DNA from: Cellulomonas iranensis NBRC 101100 = JCM 18110
GTDB taxonomy: Bacteria; Actinomycetota; Actinomycetes; Actinomycetales; Cellulomonadaceae
Direction: 5' to 3'
DNA length: 64,000 nucleotides
NCBI RefSeq assembly: GCF_001552375.1
Contig: NZ_BCRB01000008.1
Span: 1 to 64,000, forward strand
In this document: in pieces, positions 8,446-16,416 of the stretch
Numbering within the stretch: position 1 is the stretch's first letter
How the letters are laid out: the number at the start of each line of letters is the position of its first letter
Made by a program: the position numbers and the translations under genes
The notes under the pieces: model-generated
The model's input: the letters and a program-made list of their open reading frames with translations, nothing else
The model's database searches: none
Told to the model about the DNA's origin: nothing

Positions 8446-9144
8446 TCAGGCGGTCGGGACGCGCTCGTCCACGGCGTCGGCCGCGGCGGCCGTGTCCCGG
8501 GCGCGCCACCACACGACGAACCCGTAGAGGACGACGGCGCCGTAGACCGCGTAGAGCACGGCCGACGGGTAGTACCCGGCGGACAGCAGCAGCGGGACGC
8601 CGACCGCGTCGACCGCGATCCAGATGAGCCAGAACTCGATCCAGCCGCGGGCCATGCCGTACGTCGCGAGCATCGAGCCGACGAAGATCCACGCGTCCGC
8701 CCACGGGCCCCACGAGCCGAGCGCCGAGAACACCGCTGCGCACGCGGCGGTGCCGACCACGGCGACCGAGCCGATGAGGAGCCAGCCGGAGCGACCGGCC
8801 CAGCGGGGCACGACCGCCGGTGCGTCGGCGTCGCCGCCCGCGGCCGCGGCCCGCTGCGCGCCGCGCCACCGCACCCAGCCGTACACCGACACGATGACGA
8901 AGAACACCTGCCGCCCGGCCTGGCCGTACAGGTCGGTCTGCTGCGGCGTGTGGAACACGCCCCCGAGGAACACCGTGAACAGCAGCACGTTGCCCACGAC
9001 GCCCACGGGCCACGCCCACACGCGGCGTCGCAGGCCGCCGACCGCGGCCGCGAGGCCGAACAGGTTGCCGACGATCTCGCGCCACAGCACGTCGTACCCC
9101 GCGACCGTCAGCGTCGCGTCGAACAGCCAGCCGAGCGGGCCCAC
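8446..9144 (-). CDS. ribM: PnuC-family transporter, probably riboflavin uptake (RibM/PnuX type)
   Basis: A 232-residue membrane protein with about seven helices. The PnuC fold is shown by [34 protein letters not shown] and [18 protein letters not shown]. PnuC proteins import nicotinamide mononucleoside or riboside. Members in FMN-riboswitch-controlled riboflavin operons (PnuX/RibM of corynebacteria and streptomycetes) carry riboflavin. Here the gene is the last of a ribD-E-BA-H operon behind an FMN riboswitch, one base after ribH, so riboflavin uptake is the better reading. The GTG start at 9144 is immediately after ribH. Substrate choice is inferred from context and no NAD-related gene is nearby. 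Confidence 0.85.
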   Translation of the reverse strand: MGPLGWLFDATLTVAGYDVLWREIVGNLFGLAAAVGGLRRRVWAWPVGVVGNVLLFTVFLGGVFHTPQQTDLYGQAGRQVFFVIVSVYGWVRWRGAQRAAAAGGDADAPAVVPRWAGRSGWLLIGSVAVVGTAACAAVFSALGSWGPWADAWIFVGSMLATYGMARGWIEFWLIWIAVDAVGVPLLLSAGYYPSAVLYAVYGAVVLYGFVVWWRARDTAAAADAVDERVPTA

Positions 9145-9145
9145 G

Positions 9146-9610
9146 TCACAGCCCCCGCAGCGCGACGACCGTCGCGACCGCGGCCTGCGCGGCCTCGGCG
9201 CCCTTGTCCTCGTGGGACCCGGCCAGCCCGGCGCGGTCGAGCGCCTGCTGCTCGTCGTCGCACGTGAGCACGCCGAAGCCGACGGGCACGCCCGTGCGCA
9301 CAGCGACGTCCGTGAGGCCCACGGTCGCGGCCTGGCACACGTACTCGAAGTGCGGCGTGCCCCCGCGGATCACGACGCCCAGCGCCACGACGGCGTCGGC
9401 GTCCTGCGCGGCGCGCGCCGCGGCCACGGGCAGCTCGAACGTGCCGGGCACGCGCACGACGCGCACGTCCGTGACGTGCGCGTCGTCGAGCGCTCGGCGG
9501 GCCCCGGCGATCAGGCCGTCCATGACGGTCGTGTGCCAGCTCGCGGCGACGACCGTGACGCGCAGCCCGGTGCCGTCGACGTCCAGGGTGGGCGATCCTG
9601 CGCCGCTCAT
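9146..9610 (-). CDS. ribH: 6,7-dimethyl-8-ribityllumazine synthase
   Basis: Condenses the pyrimidine intermediate with 3,4-dihydroxy-2-butanone 4-phosphate to lumazine, the penultimate step of riboflavin synthesis. It has 154 residues. Conserved segments are [47 protein letters not shown] (with the catalytic His region) and [20 protein letters not shown]. Family members form 60-subunit capsids or pentamers. The ATG start at 9610 overlaps the ribBA stop as ATGA. Confidence 0.97.
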   Translation of the reverse strand: MSGAGSPTLDVDGTGLRVTVVAASWHTTVMDGLIAGARRALDDAHVTDVRVVRVPGTFELPVAAARAAQDADAVVALGVVIRGGTPHFEYVCQAATVGLTDVAVRTGVPVGFGVLTCDDEQQALDRAGLAGSHEDKGAEAAQAAVATVVALRGL

Positions 9611-11016
9611 GCCAGCTCCTCCAGGGGGTCGAACGCGTGGTCGGTCGTGTCGGCGCCCACGGTCGTGGGCGCGGCGTGCACCGGGTCGACCCGCACGGGG
9701 TCGCCGGGCGCCGGGGTCCCGGACGCACCGGGGGCGTCCGGTGCGTCGTCGAGGTGCAGCAGGTGCCCCATGCTCGTGGCCTTGGTGCGCAGGTACGCCT
9801 CGTTGTGCGGGGTGCGTCCCACCTCGAGCGCCCGCACCTGCGTGACCTCGACGCCGTGCGCGCGCAGGCCCGTGACCTTGGCGGGGTTGTTCGTCAGCAG
9901 GCGGACGCGGCGCGCGCCGAGGTCCGTGAGGATCGCGGCGGCCGCGCCGTACTCGCGCCGGTCCGCGGGCCAGCCGAGGTCGACGTTCGCCTCGACCGTG
10001 TCGCGGCCCGCGTCCTGCAGCGCGTACGCCGCGACCTTCGCGAGCAGCCCGATCCCCCGCCCCTCGTGCCCCCGCAGGTAGACGACCGCGCCGCCCTCCG
10101 CGGCGGCGATCCGCAGGGCCGCGTCGAGCTGCGGGCCGCAGTCGCACCGGGCCGAGCCGAACGCGTCGCCCGTGAGGCACTCGGAGTGCACGCGCACCGG
10201 CGGCTCGTCGACGAGGCCCGAGGCCGCCACGAGCGCGACGTGCTCGTCACCCGTGCGCAGGTCGCGGTACCCGTGCACCCGGAACTCGCCGTGCGCGGTC
10301 GGCAGGTACGCGGTGTGCGTCGCGTGCACGCGCGGCTGCTCCGGGGCGGTGCCGGCGGCGGGTGCGACGTCGTCGTGCGTGAGGCGCCACGCCTGCAGGT
10401 CCGCGATCGTCAGCAGCACCAGGCCCGCCTCGGCGGCGATCGCCGACGCCTCCGGCAGCCGCACCATGCGACCGTCGTCGCGCACCAGCTCGGCGATCGC
10501 CCCGACCGGCTCCAGGCCGGCCAGCCGGCACAGGTCGACCGCGGCCTCGGTGTGCCCTGCACGGTGCAGCACGCCCCCGGGCACCGCGCGCAGCGGCAGC
10601 ACGTGCCCGGGGCGGATCAGGTCGCCGCGGCCCGACGCCGGGTCGGCCAGCACGCGCAGCGTGCGCGCCCGGTCCGCCGCCGAGATGCCCGTCGTCACGC
10701 CCGTGGCCGCGTCGACCGTCACGGTGTACGCGGTGCGGCGCGGGTCCTGGCTGCTCGGCACCATGAGCGGCAGGTCGAGCGCGTCCGCGCGCTCGGCCGG
10801 CATCGGCGCGCACAGGTAGCCCGACGAGCGGCGGATCGTCCACGCCACCCACTCGGGCGTCGCGGACTGCGCCGCGAGCACGACGTCCGCCTCGTCCTCC
10901 CGGTCCGCGGAGTCCGCGACGAGCACGGGACGGCCCGCCCGCAGCGCGTCGAGCGCCTCCTCGACCGTGCCCAGGCGGACCTCGTCCCCGACCTCACCCG
11001 GCACGTGCCCGCTCAC
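9607..11016 (-). CDS. ribBA: bifunctional DHBP synthase / GTP cyclohydrolase II
   Basis: Supplies both branches of riboflavin synthesis. The N-terminal domain (about 1-210) makes 3,4-dihydroxy-2-butanone 4-phosphate from ribulose 5-phosphate, and the C-terminal domain (about 225-420) opens GTP. DHBP synthase motifs are [31 protein letters not shown] and GHTEAAVDL. The acidic loop reads [10 protein letters not shown] where the usual form is DDEDRENEGD, so Asp, Arg and two Glu are kept while Asn and Gly are replaced. Cyclohydrolase II shows the zinc cysteines in [20 protein letters not shown], and [10 protein letters not shown] and LLTNNPAKV. The last 50 residues are a Pro/Asp-rich tail. There are 469 residues, with a GTG start at 11016 overlapping the ribE stop as GTGA. 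Confidence 0.96.
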   Translation of the reverse strand: MSGHVPGEVGDEVRLGTVEEALDALRAGRPVLVADSADREDEADVVLAAQSATPEWVAWTIRRSSGYLCAPMPAERADALDLPLMVPSSQDPRRTAYTVTVDAATGVTTGISAADRARTLRVLADPASGRGDLIRPGHVLPLRAVPGGVLHRAGHTEAAVDLCRLAGLEPVGAIAELVRDDGRMVRLPEASAIAAEAGLVLLTIADLQAWRLTHDDVAPAAGTAPEQPRVHATHTAYLPTAHGEFRVHGYRDLRTGDEHVALVAASGLVDEPPVRVHSECLTGDAFGSARCDCGPQLDAALRIAAAEGGAVVYLRGHEGRGIGLLAKVAAYALQDAGRDTVEANVDLGWPADRREYGAAAAILTDLGARRVRLLTNNPAKVTGLRAHGVEVTQVRALEVGRTPHNEAYLRTKATSMGHLLHLDDAPDAPGASGTPAPGDPVRVDPVHAAPTTVGADTTDHAFDPLEELA

Positions 11017-11627
11017 CGCAGCGCCCCGGACGTCGCGAGCAGCCGCTCGGTGTACTTCGCGAGCACGTCCACCTCGAGGTTCACCGGCGCGCCCGCAGCC
11101 AGGCTCCCCAGCGTCGTGACCTGCAGCGTCGTCGGTATCAGGGACACCCCGAACACGTCGTCGCCCACGTGCGTCACCGTCAGCGACACGCCCGACACCG
11201 CGACCGAGCCCTTCTCGGCGACGTACCGCGCGAGCGCCGGGTCGAGACCGATCTCGACCTCGTCCCAGCGCGGCCCCGGACGGCGCGAGCGCACCACGCC
11301 GACGCCGTCGACGTGCCCCTGCACGACGTGCCCGCCGTACCGGCCGCCCACCGCCAGCGCCCGCTCCAGGTTGACCCGGTCCCCCACGACGAGCGCGCCC
11401 AGCGCCGAGCGGCGCAACGTCTCCGGCATGACGTCCGCGACGAACGTGCCGTCACCCGGCAGCTCCGCGACCGTCAGGCACACGCCGCTCACCGCGATCG
11501 AGTCCCCCAGGTGCGCGTCGGACGTCACGAGGTCGCCCCGCACCCGCAGCCGCGCGTCACCCCCCGCGTCCGCACCGGCCTCCAGCGCGACGACCGTGCC
11601 CAGCTCCTCGACGATGCCCGTGAACAT
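11013..11627 (-). CDS. ribE: riboflavin synthase (alpha chain)
   Basis: Dismutates two molecules of dimethyl-ribityllumazine to riboflavin and the pyrimidine precursor. It has 204 residues made of two repeated beta-barrel lumazine-binding domains. The N-terminal MFTGIVEELGTV is the family hallmark; the pairs SIAVSGVCLTV / SVAVSGVSLTV and VNLERAL / VNLEVDV show the internal repeat. It lies between ribD and ribBA, with a TGATG junction to ribD and a 4-bp overlap to ribBA. The gene is named ribC in some actinobacterial annotations. Confidence 0.97.
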   Translation of the reverse strand: MFTGIVEELGTVVALEAGADAGGDARLRVRGDLVTSDAHLGDSIAVSGVCLTVAELPGDGTFVADVMPETLRRSALGALVVGDRVNLERALAVGGRYGGHVVQGHVDGVGVVRSRRPGPRWDEVEIGLDPALARYVAEKGSVAVSGVSLTVTHVGDDVFGVSLIPTTLQVTTLGSLAAGAPVNLEVDVLAKYTERLLATSGALR

Positions 11628-12706
11628 CAGCGCTCCTCCAGCGACGTGGCGGACGCGTGCGCGGCCGACCGGGGTTCGGGGGTCGCGACGACCAGCACGT
11701 CGGTCCCCAGCGGGTGGACCTCGCGCGGCACCAGCCGCACGGCGTCCTCGATCGAGCGCACGCCCAGGTCGCCCAGCGCGGCCGGCCCGGCGCCGAGCAG
11801 CACCGGCGCCACGTACGCGTGCACCTCGTCGACCAGGCCCGCCGCGACGAACGCCGCCGCCAGCGTCGGCCCGCCCTCGACCAGCACGTGCCGCACCTCG
11901 CGCGCGTGCAGCGCCGCGACGACCCGCTCCGGCTCGTGCGTGCGCAGCGGGACCAGCTCGCCACCCGGGCCGCGCAGCCGCGCGTCGGCGGGCACGTCCC
12001 GGTACCCGACCACGACCCGCAGCGGCTGGTGCTCCACGAGCGACCCGTCACCTGTGCGCGCCGTCAACGACGGGTCGTCGGCCAGCGCCGTACCCGTCCC
12101 CACGACGATCGCCCCCACCTCCGCGCGCAGCCCGTGCGCGTGCCGCCGCGCGACGTCCGACGTGATCCACCGGCTGCTGCCGTCCGCCGCCGCGACCCGA
12201 CCGTCGAGCGACGCCGCGAGCTTCAGCGTCACGAACGGGCGCCCGCGCGTCACCGCGGGCAGCCACGCCCCCAGCGCCGCGACGCCCTCGTCCGCGAGCA
12301 CGCCCGTGACCACCTCGACCCCCGCGTCGTGCAGCCGCCGCGCACCCCCGGCCGCGACCGGGTTCGGGTCCGCCACGCCCACCACGACCCGCGCGACGCC
12401 CGCCGCCAGCAGCGCCAGCGAGCACGGCCCCGTGCGGCCCACGTGGTCGCACGGCTCGAGCGTCACCACGGCCGTCGCACCCCGCACGTCCGCGCCGCGC
12501 TCGCGGGCGTCGGCCAGCGCCGCGACCTCGGCGTGGGGCGTGCCCGCCCCCCGGTGCCAGCCCTCCCCGAGGGCCGTGCCGTCGGCGGCGAGCAGCACGC
12601 AGCCCACACGCGGGTTGGGCCCCAGGGGACCGCGCGACGCGAGCTCCAGCGCACGCGTCATCGCGGCCAGCTCGCACGGGCGGACGTCCGCCGTCGTCGT
12701 CACCAT
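11627..12706 (-). CDS. ribD: bifunctional pyrimidine deaminase / reductase
   Basis: Carries out the deamination and reduction steps of riboflavin synthesis. It has 359 residues. The N-terminal zinc-dependent deaminase (about 10-145) shows GPNPRVGCVLL, GTPHAEVAAL and LEPCDHVGRTGPC, with the metal His and two Cys. The C-terminal NADPH reductase (about 150-350) begins VTLKLAASLDGRVA and has SRWITSD and VLVEGGPTLAAAF. I chose ATG 12706 because GGAGG lies about 8 bases upstream; an in-frame GTG at 12715 overlaps that ribosome binding site and is less likely. It is the first gene of the operon, about 90 bp after the FMN riboswitch. Confidence 0.95.
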   Translation of the reverse strand: MVTTTADVRPCELAAMTRALELASRGPLGPNPRVGCVLLAADGTALGEGWHRGAGTPHAEVAALADARERGADVRGATAVVTLEPCDHVGRTGPCSLALLAAGVARVVVGVADPNPVAAGGARRLHDAGVEVVTGVLADEGVAALGAWLPAVTRGRPFVTLKLAASLDGRVAAADGSSRWITSDVARRHAHGLRAEVGAIVVGTGTALADDPSLTARTGDGSLVEHQPLRVVVGYRDVPADARLRGPGGELVPLRTHEPERVVAALHAREVRHVLVEGGPTLAAAFVAAGLVDEVHAYVAPVLLGAGPAALGDLGVRSIEDAVRLVPREVHPLGTDVLVVATPEPRSAAHASATSLEER

Positions 12707-12795
12707 GCCCCGCACCTCCGTCGCCTCGACAGGCTCCGGGGTGCACGGGCGTACGACGCACCGTCACGGCGCGCGCAGGGGCGCACCGTGCACGC

Positions 12796-12922
12796 GTCTC
12801 CTCCCATCCGGACTTTCACCGTCGGTCCTGGAGTTCCACCAGGTCAACCGCTCGCCCCTCGCGGGGCTCACGGGTCGCGGACTGTCACCGCCGGCTCGGA
12901 CTTTCACCGACCCCGGAGCACG
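12796..12922 (-). promoter_or_regulatory. FMN riboswitch (RFN element)
   Basis: The minus strand shows the conserved RFN blocks in order: GGGGTCGGTGAAAGTCC (about 12900-12917), a GCGGTGACAGTCCGCGACCC segment, a GAGGGGCGAGC-like variable stem, GGTTGACCTGGTGGAACTCC, and the closing ACGGTGAAAGTCCGGATGGG with GAGGAGAC at the 3' end. This aptamer binds FMN and lowers riboflavin gene expression. No T-tract terminator follows. Instead a short GCACC/GGTGC pairing could cover the ribD ribosome binding site about 90 bases downstream, which suggests translational control. It fills most of the 324-bp gap 12707-13030; the remaining upstream part must hold the promoter, but no convincing -35/-10 pair was seen. 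Confidence 0.95.
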
Positions 12923-13030
12923 TGTGTGTTCTGCAACGATGATGCCACAGCGGTCATTCCCGCCACGCGCACCGCCCACGACCGCACGGGACGCCCCGTC
13001 AGCGGCTCTGCACCGCGCGCCGCGGGCGGC

Positions 13031-13702
13031 TCACGCCTCGGTCGTCGGGTGCTCCGCGAGCGAGCGCAGCGCCGCGATCTCGCCGGCCACGTCGTCGGCG
13101 CCGTAGACCGCCGAGCCCGCCACGAACACGTTCGCCCCGGCGCGCGCGATCCGCCCGATCGTGTCGCGCGACACGCCACCGTCGACCTGCACCCAGGTGT
13201 CCGCGCCCGCCGTGACGATCGCCTCACGCGTGCGCCGCACCTTCGCGAGCGTGCCCTCGATGAACGCCTGACCGCCGAACCCCGGCTCGACCGTCATGAC
13301 GAGCACCATGTCGACCTCGGCCAGCAGGTCGAGGAACGGCTCGACCGGCGTGGCCGGGCGCAGCGCCACCGACGCACGCACGCCGCCCGCCCGCAGCTCG
13401 CGCGCGAGCCGGACCGGCGCCTGCGTCGCCTCCGCGTGGAACGTCACCGACCGCGCACCCGCCTCGGCGTACTGCGGGGCCCAGCGGTCCGCGTCCTCGA
13501 CCATGAGGTGCACGTCGAGCGGCACCGGGCTCACCTCGGCGATCCGCCGCACCACCGGCAGGCCGATCGTCAGGTTCGGCACGAAGTGCTGGTCCATGAC
13601 GTCGACGTGCGCGTAGTCCGCCGTCGCGATCCGCTGCAGGTCGCGCTCGAGGTTGACGAAGTCCGCGGACAGGATGCTCGGGTTGATCAGGACGGGTGCC
13701 AC
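13031..13702 (-). CDS. rpe: ribulose-phosphate 3-epimerase
   Basis: Interconverts ribulose 5-phosphate and xylulose 5-phosphate in the pentose phosphate pathway, which also supplies the ribulose 5-phosphate used by RibBA. It has 223 residues and a TIM barrel. Signatures are [33 protein letters not shown] (Gln replaces the more usual Gly or Asn after MD), [28 protein letters not shown] and VQVDGGVS. The GTG start at 13702 gives the normal N-terminus. It lies between rsmB and the rib operon, the order known from M. tuberculosis. Confidence 0.97.
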   Translation of the reverse strand: MAPVLINPSILSADFVNLERDLQRIATADYAHVDVMDQHFVPNLTIGLPVVRRIAEVSPVPLDVHLMVEDADRWAPQYAEAGARSVTFHAEATQAPVRLARELRAGGVRASVALRPATPVEPFLDLLAEVDMVLVMTVEPGFGGQAFIEGTLAKVRRTREAIVTAGADTWVQVDGGVSRDTIGRIARAGANVFVAGSAVYGADDVAGEIAALRSLAEHPTTEA

Positions 13703-13768
13703 GGCCCCACCGTACCGACGCCGCGCGGCACCGGCGCGCCGCGTCCGCCGGCCGTGCGGCGCAGCGGG

Positions 13769-15421
13769 TCAGAGACGGCGCAGCAGCGTGAGGTGCATCG
13801 CGTCCGTGCCGTGCACGTGCGGCCACAGCTGCACGTCCCGCCGGCCCGCGACCGGCTCCCACGACGGCGCCACCCCCGCGACCACCGGCGTCGCGTCCAG
13901 CACCTCGACGGACGTGCCCGCGCGCTGCGCGGCCCGCACCGCGTCGTGCACCACCAGCTGCGTCTCCGCCAGGTGCGGCGAGCACGTCACGTACCCCACG
14001 ACGCCCCCGGGCCGCACCGCCGCGAACGCCGACGCCAGCAGCTCGCGCTGCAACGCGCTCAACGTCGCGAGGTCGGCAGGCGTGCGGCGCCACCGCGACT
14101 CCGGCCGCCGCCGCAGCGCACCCAGCCCCGTGCACGGCGCGTCGAGCAGCACGCGGTCGTACGACCCCGGCTCGACCCGCCCCACCTCGCGACCGTCACC
14201 GGTCCGCACCTCCTCGACCGCCGACGCGGGGACGGCCCGCAGCGACTGCGACACGAGTCGCGCGCGGTGCGGCTGCACCTCGTTCGCCACCAGCCGCGCC
14301 CCCCGCCCCGCCGCCAGCGCACCCAGCAGGGCGGCCTTGCCCCCCGGGCCCGCGCACAGGTCGAGCCACCGCTCGTCCGGGCCGTCCAGCGGCGCCTCGA
14401 CGAGCGCGAGCGTCACGAGCTGCGACCCCTCGTCCTGCACGCCCGCACGCCCCTCGCGCACCGCCGTCAGCGCACCGGGGTCCCCGCTGCGCAGCACCAA
14501 CGCGGTCGGCACCAGCCCCGCCGGCGCCACCTCCGCCTGCTCGGCGACCTCCGTCTGCTCGGCGACCTCCGCCGGCTCGACGAGCCCCGGCCGCGCCACG
14601 AGCGTCACGCGCGGCGGCGCGTTGTCCGCCGCGAGCAGCGCGGGCAGCTCGTCCGCGGGCCGACCCGACCCCACGAGCGCCTCCCGCAGCGACCGCACGA
14701 CCCACGCCGGGTGGCTCTCGACGGCCGCCAGCCGGGCGACCGCGTCCGACCCGTCGGGGTCGGCCGCGTCGCCGATCACCGCGAGCCACTCCTCGGGGGT
14801 CCGCTCGGACACCCGGCGCAGCACCGCGTTGACGAACTGCGCGGCACCGGCACCGACGCGCTCGCGGGCCAGCGCGACCGTCTCGGACACCGCCGCGTGC
14901 GACGGCACGCGCATGCCGAGCAGCTGGTGCGCGCCCAGGCGCAGCACGTCGAGCACGGGCCCGTCGACCTGCTCGAGGGGCCGCGACGACGCGTGCGCGA
15001 GCACCGCGTCGTACCGTCCCCGCAGCCGCAGCGTGCCGTACGCGAGCTCGGTCGCGAAGCCCGCGTCCCGCCCGGTGACGCCCCGCTCGCGCAGCAGCGG
15101 CGGCAGCACCAGGTTCGCGTACGCGTCGGACTCGGCGACGGCACGCAGCGCGTCGAAGGCGGCGCCCCGGGCCTGGTCCCCCGTGCGGGCGCGCTGCGAC
15201 GGGGCCGCGGTCGTCCGGCCCGCGCGGCCCTCCGAGCGGGCCGCGCCGCGCTGCCGTCCCCGCGTGTCACGCCGCTGCTCCTGGCCGTCCCGCCGGCCGG
15301 CGCCACCCTGGCCGCGGCGCTCGCCGCTCCCCTGGCCGCGGCGCTCGCCGCTCCCCTGGCCGCGGCGCTCGCCGCCTCCCTGGCCGCGGCGCTCGCCGCC
15401 CTGGCGTCCGTCGGCGCTCAC
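13769..15421 (-). CDS. rsmB: 16S rRNA m5C methyltransferase RsmB with Arg/Gly-repeat N-terminus
   Basis: A 550-residue RsmB/Fmu/NOL1-type rRNA cytosine-C5 methyltransferase. Residues about 1-80 are an unusual extension built on GERRGQG(G/S) repeats and further Arg/Gln/Gly sequence. Residues about 85-215 form a NusB-like RNA-binding domain ([47 protein letters not shown]). The methyltransferase domain has [34 protein letters not shown] and VTCSPH, the two catalytic cysteines. A short repeated AEVAEQ stretch sits between the domains (near 14530-14585). The GTG start at 15421 overlaps the fmt stop as GTGA. Family members are usually 430-480 residues, so the tail is extra. Confidence 0.93.
   Translation of the reverse strand: MSADGRQGGERRGQGGGERRGQGSGERRGQGSGERRGQGGAGRRDGQEQRRDTRGRQRGAARSEGRAGRTTAAPSQRARTGDQARGAAFDALRAVAESDAYANLVLPPLLRERGVTGRDAGFATELAYGTLRLRGRYDAVLAHASSRPLEQVDGPVLDVLRLGAHQLLGMRVPSHAAVSETVALARERVGAGAAQFVNAVLRRVSERTPEEWLAVIGDAADPDGSDAVARLAAVESHPAWVVRSLREALVGSGRPADELPALLAADNAPPRVTLVARPGLVEPAEVAEQTEVAEQAEVAPAGLVPTALVLRSGDPGALTAVREGRAGVQDEGSQLVTLALVEAPLDGPDERWLDLCAGPGGKAALLGALAAGRGARLVANEVQPHRARLVSQSLRAVPASAVEEVRTGDGREVGRVEPGSYDRVLLDAPCTGLGALRRRPESRWRRTPADLATLSALQRELLASAFAAVRPGGVVGYVTCSPHLAETQLVVHDAVRAAQRAGTSVEVLDATPVVAGVAPSWEPVAGRRDVQLWPHVHGTDAMHLTLLRRL
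15308..15400. repeat. 24-bp tandem repeat inside rsmB
   Basis: Four consecutive copies start with CTGGCCGCGGCGCTCGCCGC on the plus strand (15308-15331, 15332-15355, 15356-15379, and a 21-bp copy 15380-15400). The unit length keeps frame and encodes GERRGQG plus Gly or Ser on the minus strand. Copy number may vary between strains by slippage. Confidence 0.93.
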
Positions 15422-16377
15422 GCGTGCTCCCCCTGCTCCGGCGTGCCGGCGCCGAGGACCGTGCCGGGCGCGAGACGCGCGCCGCGCGCCCAGTCCGCCG
15501 CGGGCATCGGACGCTTGCCCGGTGCGGTCACGTCGCCGAGGCGCACCGCACCGCTGCCCGTCCCCACGAGGACCTCCCGCTTGTCCGCGCGGACCTCGCC
15601 CGGTCGCAGGTCGGTGACGTCGGGCACGACGCGCACGGGCCCGAGCCCCAGGCGCTGACCGTCGGGGAGGGTCGTCCAGGCGCCGGGCGCGGGCGTGCAG
15701 CCGCGGACGCGCCGGTCGACCACGTGCGCGGGGTGCGTCCAGCGCACGAGCGCGTCGTCGGGCGTGAGCTTCGGTGCGTGGCTGACGCCGTCGTGCGGCT
15801 GCGGCACGGCGTGCAGCGTGCCGTCCTCGAGCGCGTCGAGCGTGCGGACCAGCAGCTCGGCGCCCGCGACCGCGAGGCGCCCCAGCAGGTCCCCCGTCGT
15901 GTCGGTGGGCCTGATGGTCTCGGTGAGGGTGCCGAGCACGGGCCCGGTGTCGAGGCCCTCCTCGATCACGAAGGTCGACGCGCCGGTCACCTCGTCGCCC
16001 GCCATGAGAGCGCGCTGCACGGGGGCCGCACCGCGCCACGCGGGCAGCACCGAGAAGTGCAGGTTGACCCAGCCGTGCGTCGGCACGGCCAGCAGCTCGG
16101 CCGGGACGAGGACGCCGTACGCGACGACCGGCGCGGCGTCCACGCGCAGGTCGCGGATCTGCTGGACCACCTCGGGGTCGCGCAGCGTGCGCGGCGTCAG
16201 CACCGGCACGCCGCGGTCGCGCGCGAGCGCCGCGACCGGGGACGGCTGCAGCGTGCGGCCGCGTCCCACGCGCGCGTCCGGTCGGGTCAGCACGGCCACC
16301 ACCTCGTGCCGGGAGCCCAGCAGGGCCTCGAGCGAGGGCACGGCGGCCGCGGGACTCCCCGCGAAGAGCAGACGCAT
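15418..16377 (-). CDS. fmt: methionyl-tRNA formyltransferase
   Basis: Formylates initiator Met-tRNA using 10-formyltetrahydrofolate. It has 319 residues. The N-terminal formyl-transferase domain shows [36 protein letters not shown] and [15 protein letters not shown], with the catalytic His and Asp regions. The C-terminal OB-like tRNA-binding domain begins around residue 205 ([20 protein letters not shown]) and contains [20 protein letters not shown]. The ATG start is at 16377. It is coupled to rsmB by a 4-bp overlap and lies 39 bp after priA, the conserved priA-fmt-rsmB order. Confidence 0.97.
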   Translation of the reverse strand: MRLLFAGSPAAAVPSLEALLGSRHEVVAVLTRPDARVGRGRTLQPSPVAALARDRGVPVLTPRTLRDPEVVQQIRDLRVDAAPVVAYGVLVPAELLAVPTHGWVNLHFSVLPAWRGAAPVQRALMAGDEVTGASTFVIEEGLDTGPVLGTLTETIRPTDTTGDLLGRLAVAGAELLVRTLDALEDGTLHAVPQPHDGVSHAPKLTPDDALVRWTHPAHVVDRRVRGCTPAPGAWTTLPDGQRLGLGPVRVVPDVTDLRPGEVRADKREVLVGTGSGAVRLGDVTAPGKRPMPAADWARGARLAPGTVLGAGTPEQGEHA

Positions 16378-16416
16378 GGACCCGATCCTAGGTCGCGCGC
16401 CGCGCCGGCCCGTGCG

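Noticed and set aside
14527-14585. 18-bp repeats encoding AEVAEQ in rsmB
   Set aside because: Short interdomain linker repetition, probably disordered; not judged significant compared with the N-terminal repeat.
11657-15658. 1333-codon plus-strand open frame across rib, rpe and rsmB genes
   Set aside because: Antisense shadow of high-GC genes; composition is Arg/His/Ala/Pro-rich without motifs, and it crosses the FMN riboswitch and several well-supported minus-strand genes.
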